Assembly: GCA_030272155.1 (NCBI GenBank)
Contig: CP126199.1
Span: 2,356,001 to 2,420,000 of the forward strand
Reading direction: 5' to 3'
Origin: Tetradesmus obliquus
Taxonomy: Eukaryota > Chlorophyta > Chlorophyceae > Sphaeropleales > Scenedesmaceae
Length of the DNA stretch: 64,000 nt
Shown here in pieces: positions 57,563 to 64,000 of the stretch. Position 1 is the first letter of the stretch; each line of letters begins with the position of its first letter. Under the pieces are notes generated by a model. The model did no database searches, was not told the DNA's origin, and saw only the letters and a program-made list of their open reading frames with translations. Made by a program: the position numbers and the translations under genes.

Positions 57563-58706
57563 GCATGCACCTTCAGGCAGGCAACCAAACAGTAGAGGTA
57601 CCAAGCTGGGCAGCGCTTTGGTTCTATAGAACCAAAGGCAAGAAGCGCTGGTTTTCCTTGGAAAACCCGTGTATGGAATGCCCCAGCTCTTATAATTGAG
57701 CACAGACTGAGCATGCAGCGGCAGAGGTGGCGGCAGCGAGACTGCAACATACAGGACGCCCACGCACGCCGCAGACTGTTGGTATCAGATGCTGCTGTTC
57801 AACAGCGCTCCAGCCACTGCAGGCTGTTGGTAATAGATGGGACTGCTTCACAGTGCTTACCGCCTGCGCGCAGGACCCCAAACTGCATCAGGTCTAGGCA
57901 CAGAGAGCATGACTGCGGCGGCGTTCCTGCAAGTTGCAGCTGCCATGTGCCCACCGTGTTGCTGTCCTTGTGTGTGCCAGCTGCCCACTCCAAGTACTGC
58001 TCCAAGGCTTCAGACTGTCCTGCGGCACTGCCCCCGCCGCTGCTGCTGCTGTTACTGCCGCCAGCAACAGGGCTGCTGATTGACAGGCGCCTGTTGAGAC
58101 CGCCGCTGCTGATGTGGTGGCTATGTGCTGCAGCATGTGGCACAGGGCTTGCTCCTCCAGCTGCTGCTGTTGCTGCCGCTGCTGCCGCAGGAAGGGTGGG
58201 GAAGCCCTCCTGTCCTGCAAGCAAGCGAGGCCATAGCTTGGCTCGTAGCTCTGTATTGACCAGGCCCCTTACAGCTGCTAGCTTGCGCAGCTGTACAATG
58301 TCCTGCAAGTAAACCAGACACAGCAGCGGCAGTGTGGGTACCGGCTATTACACATGGGGAGCACTTTGCGTTGCTGCACTTCAACAGGAGGCCAGGGAGT
58401 GTGATGGATCACCGAAGTGCGTAACAGAAGAGCAGCGCTGCAACAGATGCAGGTTGCATGCACAAGCGATGCAATGCAGGAGTGTTGTGCCATGAGGCGT
58501 GCCACCCGCAGCAAGTTGATGCATCTGCATCTGCACGAGGGCAACGTTGTGCCTGGGAATGCTGGCTTACTGCATTACTTGCTGTGTTTCTTACTCACGT
58601 TGCCATCGGCAAGGGCCTGGTTGATGAGGCGGGTGGTGTCTTGACTGTGCGCCTTTGCTGCTGCAGTTGCTGTCTGAACCTTCTGCCTTCGTTTCTTGGG
58701 AGGCAT
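55457..58706 (-). CDS. TBC-domain Rab GTPase-activating protein, TBC1D20/Gyp8-like
   Basis: TBC proteins speed GTP hydrolysis by Rab GTPases; TBC1D20/Gyp8 acts on Rab1/Ypt1 at the endoplasmic reticulum. Exons: 58706-58599, 58302 to about 57861, 57521-57401, 56960-56671, 56453-56271, 56064-55863 and 55593-55457. The N-terminus is basic (MPPKKRRQK), then LRAKLWPRLL opens the TBC domain. Both catalytic fingers are present: Arg in VDVERSL and Gln in HYYQGLHDV. Further matches to this subfamily are FYALSWYITWFSHDLSQFGE and LFDLFLATHPLMPLYVGAV. The last exon carries a single hydrophobic helix (LASVTGVLGSIYVVAMCML) near the C-terminus, matching the tail anchor of TBC1D20. An Ala/Ser/Gly-rich insert of about 80 residues sits in exon 2. 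The exon 2 to exon 3 join does not keep phase with the donor I chose, so that donor may be wrong. Confidence 0.9.
57523..57560 (-). repeat. CTG triplet run forming a splice acceptor
   Basis: On the minus strand about twelve CTG triplets run directly into CAG/GTCAAG, the acceptor of TBC exon 3. No ordinary polypyrimidine tract is present. Confidence 0.9.
57616..57667. repeat. Two adjacent palindromes in a TBC-gene intron
   Basis: Positions 57616-57637 form a perfect 22-bp palindrome (CTTTGGTTCTATAGAACCAAAG). Twelve bases on, 57650-57667 form an inverted repeat with 8-bp arms (GGTTTTCC / GGAAAACC) and a 2-base centre. AGCGCT-type hexamers also lie on both sides of the first. Confidence 0.92.
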
Positions 58707-60605
58707 ACCATCCCTAGCTGCCCATTACTTGTAAAGGCCTTTGAGCTACCCCCGAGTCGCTTGGACGCCTGTAAGCCAGGCGAATGTGACGAACTGGCTC
58801 TGCCTGCTGTCTTGTCTTGTGCTCTGTCCTGGGGCCACAACCACCAGTGGCGGGATCGGTTGAGGCTATGGCAATTGAACGGGGTACCTCACCCAACGAA
58901 TTAGTTTGTGCTTAAGAAGAGGATCGTCCGGGCAAAGTTTGAGCAACGCCGGGTAAGGCAACAATTAGTTCTGGCTACGTGCTTTTGGTGACACAGAGAC
59001 GTCTGCAAACTTATGTGCGTCATATCTCGGACAATGAGTGTAGTGTCAGCAATGCTCAGCCTGGCATCGTCATTCAGCTCCAGGGTAACCACGCACGGCG
59101 ACGCTGAGCGTATTATGTGATCAACAGTATGAAAGTTGGTGTTAACTAGTGGAAAAGGTTTCTGAAAGTTGCATCACGAGGCACGTTTGCATGCGTTTGC
59201 ATGGGACCCTAGTCCCGCTGACCGGATTCAAAAACTTTGGATGACAGACAGCAGCAACTTACTCGTTTGAGTGGCTAGTGCCAGTGCCCATGCGCATTCA
59301 ATTGTCAATGCACTGAATGGGTGATTGGCTATTGGCGATCGCGTTAAATCCCCACTGGAGCAATGTTGGGGTTGAGGCAGCCTGCAGGCTTTGGGCAGCT
59401 GCCCAGCACCATTGCAGTGCCGACCCAACCTGCTGCAATTGGCTAGGATGACTGGTGCAGCAGATTACAGCGAGTCAGGCGCATAACGTTAAAGCCTAGC
59501 AAAGCGCATCGAGATGTTGTGTAGTGTACTTAGACGGATCACACGCCTGCTACAGGCACACGGCGGCGGTGACAGCCGTGCGCTCGTCACCGTGACTGTT
59601 GGGCTGCCAGTATGCACCCCATGATTGCACAGGCACTGCACGCCGACACATGACCCTGCTTGTGATGCCGTAATACCATATCAATGAGACATTTGAATGA
59701 CAGAGCCGTGTGTCAGCTGCTTGCAGGATGCTGTACTGCAGCCAGGGCTCACCCAGCTCACTGATGTGACATCCTATAGTGCGCAGCACCTTTCGGACCC
59801 GCCACTCAACAACCAGACGAATATATCAATATCGCAAAGTATGAGTGCTGCCCACGGATGAGCATCATACATGGCTGCAAACTGCAAACGCAGCACGACC
59901 AACAACCAGAGTTGGCCCCACACATCGCAGCACACACAACATGTTAAGCGTCTGCAGCTGCGGTGGAAGACAGCTCAGACTAAATTGCTATAACCATGCC
60001 CTATCCCCCGTCTCCCTGCTATAAACGTAAACTCCCTGCCCTAAAACGTCCACAATACTGAGTGCAGCATGCTAGACAGTGACATATGCATGAAGCAGCA
60101 AATCAAATATCCACTGTCAATTCTCTTCTGCAAACTGGCGCCAACATCAACGTCAGACTGGCCGCCTGGACAGCAGTGCAACTGCACGCGGCCATCTGTA
60201 TCAAGGCCATTGCCAAAAAAACATCTGCAGCAGAACACACACTCATGCTGCTGCTCACTGGCAACCAATGCGCACCTAACCATCACACCTAGCACACCAG
60301 CATCGCTAGGGTTTCATCATCCGCGTAGGTGACGCACAACAGCTGTTCTGCAGGGGTCTGGATCTGGCCAGTCAAGCACATCAAGCAGCTAGGGTTCAGA
60401 GCCGGCTGAACCACCACTTGCCGTGCTGCTGGCACCATCACCAACTGAACCCCAAACATGCACCCAGCAGCGCAGCCTGCAGCTGCATCACCTCAGCTGC
60501 TGCTGCTCTGCAGTGCTGCATCCGCCTTCACCGCTGCAGCACTACAACACCCGTTGCAGGGCTTGCAGCGCAGCTGTGATGTGGCACTGTCAAGCTTGCG
60601 CATGC
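58707..60605. other. Intergenic region between two minus-strand genes
   Basis: About 1.9 kb. The left side should be the TBC gene promoter. A 63-codon minus-strand frame at 58901-59092 (LELNDDARLSIADTTLIVRD) reads like protein but lacks splice context and is not called. The right part, 60300-60600, may include the 3' untranslated region of the next gene. Confidence 0.4.
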
Positions 60606-63600
60606 CTAGCACTGCTTCACACCTGCCTGGCCAGTGCTGAACTTCTCTAGCAGAGCCACTGCATTAGACACACCCTGCAGCTCTGTTGCAAGCACCGGCG
60701 GTACTGTAGTTGACACGCTGACCGCAGCACCGGCAAGCGACAGTGCATTCCGCACGTCAGATGGCAGAGTCACGCCTGCCAACTCATTCAGCTGCGTTGC
60801 TGCTACAGCCTGCGCAGCCTTGAACCACTGGTCAGTGGACTTCACTCCACTGCTGGTTCCCTTACCCATGACAGCCTTGTAAGTGCGCACCACGCGGGAT
60901 TGCGGCGCAGGGAAGAATGCGGTGTGCGGGCCGGTTGGCAGCTTCAGCACGACTGCGCAGCGGCCTGCAAGGTTCCCGCTCAACATGCAGTTCTTCCAGA
61001 AGGCAACAGAGCTCACACAGTTGGTAGTGCTGCCGCCCTTGCCTGCTGCGAGGCTTGCCTTGTTTCCTGCGGGCTTCTGCGGCTGCTGCTGCTGCTTGCT
61101 GAGCTTAGAGGGAGCGCCGATGCGCATGTTAGATGCGTTGGCGGTGACTTCGGCTGCAACGCCTTCGGAGACGACTGGGTCGGTGTCTGCGATGGGCGTG
61201 TAGACTTCGCAGCCGCTGACTTCGATGTTGAGGGTGGCGTCTGCGCGTGCTGAGGTGGTGGGGGCTCCGGTGGTCAGGGAAGCAACGTTGGTGGCCTGAG
61301 CAGCACAAGGGCAGCAGCATGTGACAGCGAGTTGTGTGAGTAAGGCCTGGTTTGGGTATGAAGTGGCCGGTGGTAATGTATGGATAGCGGTACAACGAGT
61401 AATGCAGCAGCAGATACCACAACCACACGCATTTGTTGGGACAAGGCAGCAGGTGCATGAACTGGCTGTCTCAACAAGCAGCAGCAGCACCCCTTGTTAT
61501 CACACACCAGCCCTGAACTCACCTTCTGCTTGCCACAGCTGCCGAAAGGCCCGAATGCAGCAGTGTACACAAACTGCTTGGAGCCGCAGAGCTTGCCATA
61601 GGGCCGCACCCCGCTGGTCACATTGCCAGACACAAGGCCGGATCCAGAGTTGAACTCATCCACCACGATTGCACACTCGGACTCTGCCAGGGTGTCAATT
61701 GACTTGGGGGCTGGGAAGTTGAATGGAATGCTGGTCACTGTCTTGTCTTTTGCAAGTGCCTGGGCCACAATCACACCCGGACCTACACAGGGGAGGTCAG
61801 TCTGCAACTGACATGTCAGAGGGGCGCCGCCTGCAGGGATGGTGTTTGCGGCACACTTAAAGGTGCCCGTCTTCTGGCGCTGCTGGCCATCACAGATTGA
61901 GGTAACCGTAAAAGAGAAGCTGCTGAGGGTCACTGCGCTGGTGCCTGCAAGATTGTCAAACTGCAGGGTTGTTGACAGCTTGGGGTTCACCAGGATCTCT
62001 GTGCGGGTGTAGTCAATGGTGTATGTGGCCTTGACGATCTGATCTGGTCCGACGATTGCGCTGGCCGGTGAGATCTTCTTCTGCACATCCCAGCTGTAGC
62101 TCTTCTTGGCCCACACAGCGTAGGACTTGGCCTTGGCGGCTACAGCAGCGCCGCAGCCCATGACCGAGAGGTTGATGGTGGAGCTTGCGTTGCCTGCTTG
62201 CTGCGTGTCTGCTGCTACCCAGCTGGCCTTGTTGGTAGCCTCCTTTGTGAAGCAGTCCTTGAAGGGGCCGTACCTGCAGGGCAGTACAGTGCGGTGCGGC
62301 GCAGTACAGTGAGACACAGTGAGGTGCAGTGCAAGACAGTGCAAGATCAGGCAGTGCATAAGGCAGAATGATCGTTGCAGAAACGCAGTAGTACAATAGT
62401 GATACTGACCACAAGAGGCATACATAGGTTGACGCACAGCAGGGAGTTGCTGTGCAGTGCTCTGCTGGTGGTAGCGTATTGGATGCAGCCGGCAAACTTT
62501 GGAACGAGGCCCAGTTGTGGTTCCGCATGCAAACATCAACAACCTCTGCACACCAACTGCAGCGCATGCATTAGTACTCATACAGCCCGTCCACCCAGCC
62601 AGCATGCAATTGTTGTGCAAGAACACACACCTGACAGTGTAGGTGAAGGTGGTGGTGCCGCAGATCTTGCCGCTTGGGAAGGTGCCAGCAACCAGCAGAC
62701 CAGTGACATAGTCGTCACCGGTGACAAACACATCGCTGACCTCCACACACTCCTGCTGCAGGCCCTTCAGATCTGCTGCTGCTGGCGCTGCTGCCACCAC
62801 CGGGGCCAGTGGCATGCGGGGCGGAGCGCTGGGATTGCCTGCTGCTGCTGCTGCTGCTGCAACTGTGGTAGTAGCTGCTGCAGGTGCTGGCGTGTCGGCT
62901 GGAGCGTCATCCTCGCTGCTGTCACTGCCTTTAGGTGTGATGGAGATGTCGATCTGCTCGTCTGAGTCGCGGCTCTTCTTGCTGTCGTCTGCAAGGTTCT
63001 TGGCAACATCGGACATGAACTTTGACAGGTTGAAGCCACCACCGGATGACCTGTTACTGGGCTTGGTGTCATTGCCGGCCATCGATCCAATGATGCTGGA
63101 GATGTTGGGCAGCTCTGGCAGGTTGGGGATCGGCAGGGGTGGCAGATTGTTGATGGTCAGGCTTGTAGTGGTGCTTGTGCCAGCAGGGGGAGGCTTCAGC
63201 AGGTTGCTGAGGACATTCGCCAGGGTGTTGTTGCCTCTGGGTTCACCGGATGTAGCTGCCTGCAGCTTGCGGCCAGCATTGGCAGTGCCAGCAGCAGCGC
63301 CCACAATGATGGAGGCAGATGTGAATGAGGTTGTGGCTCCAGTTGGCACGCCGTTGCGGTTGTTCACGTAGATCGCTGATGCTGCAACTGACGCGCCCAC
63401 AGGGTTGAAGGCCGGGGTGGCGATGTAACGGCAGGTCAAAGTTTGACCAGCCGCCACAGTCAGCATCGGGCAGGAGGCAGTAGTGGTGTATGGGAGGCCA
63501 CCAAAGGGGTTTGTCATTGACACCTGGACCTCCTTTAGCTGCGCATTCAGCGGGGAGCTGTTGGTGATGTAAACCTCTCCAATGGATTGGAAGGCCGGTG

Positions 63601-64000
63601 TACTGCCTGTCATCGCCTGGGGTGGATTACGCGTGAAGGTCACCGTGTACGTCACCTCCTCATTTGTACTGCCCGTCATTGCTTCCGCTGACAGTGCTGT
63701 GAAGTTCTGACCGCCGGTGATCGAGTTCATAGCTGAGGCAGTGTCTTGGCCTGCTACTTGTGCTAGATCCAGCTGCTGCTTCACGTAGCGGTCCCAGGCA
63801 GTCTCTGCTGGCTTGAGGGTGACGTTCTGCACGCTGGCAATCTTGCTGACTGTCCACTCCCAGCGGCCCACGTATGGTGCAGAGGTCTGCAGGGACAGAG
63901 TGGCAAGGCAACAAGGAACAAAACGGAGGTATGAGTGTGTTTGCAAGCTCCCATGCTGGGTACAAAGCTCACATAATTAGCTGTGCACCGCTGTGACTTG
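60606..64000 (-). CDS. Secreted surface protein with two repeated modules; 5' end beyond the window
   Basis: Exons in phase: 64000-63973 (partial, ending CTANY), 63886-62631, 62273-61523 and 61295-60606. Two modules repeat along the protein. Each has a beta-strand-rich part (VTYTVTFTRNPP and YITNSSPLNAQLKEVQVSM; ATYTIDYTRTEILVNP and LAGTSAVTLSSFSFTV) followed by a Cys part (ECVEVSDVFVTGDDYVTGLL to GKICGTTTFTYTV, YGPFKDC; ECAIVVDEFNSGSGLVSG to GKLCGSKQFVYTA, FGPFGSC). Between them lies a Pro/Ser-rich, partly acidic linker beginning after GRKLQ. The C-terminal part has CVSSVAFWKNC and later WFKAAQAVAATQLNELAG, recalling the YWKN-type domain of microbial and algal surface proteins (moderate confidence). 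Many N-glycosylation sites. It is extracellular by composition; the signal peptide must lie off the window. Exact family not identified. Confidence 0.7.

Noticed and set aside
58901-59092. Protein-like minus-strand frame LELNDDARLSIADTT
   Set aside because: Only 63 codons, with no neighbouring exon in phase and no family resemblance.
60300-60352. A possible short last exon reading TPAEQLLCVTYADDETL on the minus strand
   Set aside because: The YADD string recalls reverse transcriptases but is only a few residues long and has no other motif. The gene model already closes at 60606.

Overview
This window is nuclear DNA of a green alga (Chlorophyta; I infer a Sphaeropleales/Scenedesmaceae-like species). 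The reasons are: genes split into many short exons with GT-AG (occasionally GC-AG) introns; a moderately GC-rich composition full of CTG/CAG triplet runs that code for Ala, Ser, Gln or Leu tracts; plastid-type leaders; plant/algal families (AP2/ERF, BAHD, DUF1997, plant-type DHHC); and extracellular Pro/Thr-rich wall-type proteins. No prokaryotic operon, tRNA, rRNA or CRISPR was found. Gene models were built by hand by matching splice sites and reading phase; where every phase closes to a stop codon this is stated.

Layout. 1-4864 (-): BAHD-type acyltransferase, 3' end outside the window. 5248-12914 (-): a long multi-exon alpha-helical protein whose last exon is in phase with a large exon carrying an AP2/ERF DNA-binding domain (one fused gene, or two neighbours). 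14442-19852 (+): plastid-type Ser/Thr kinase with C-terminal membrane segments. 20120-22193 (+): DHHC S-acyltransferase. 23158-25421 (-): Cys/His-rich protein with a long acidic, Gln-rich tail. 27079-28833 (+): plastid DUF1997 protein. 30781-33465 (+): Cys- and Pro/Thr-rich surface protein. 35053-39151 (-): secreted repeat protein. 40792-43097 (-): SAR1 GTPase. 43891-46557 (-): plastid DUF493 protein with a 394-bp hAT-type MITE in an intron. 47599-53990 (-): five-membrane-span, prominin-like glycoprotein. 55457-58706 (-): TBC1D20/Gyp8-like Rab GAP with a C-terminal membrane anchor. 60606-64000 (-): secreted protein with duplicated modules, 5' end outside the window.

There is no operon-like logic. 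Three genes belong to membrane traffic or lipidation (SAR1, the Rab1-type GAP, DHHC), three or four to the plastid, and four to the cell surface. The most unusual thing is structural: in at least four genes, exon edges together with their splice sites have been copied in tandem, two to four times, into the adjoining intron. In one gene (35841-35970) such a copy is a complete, in-frame 45-nt exon with both splice sites, which looks like an exon born by duplication.
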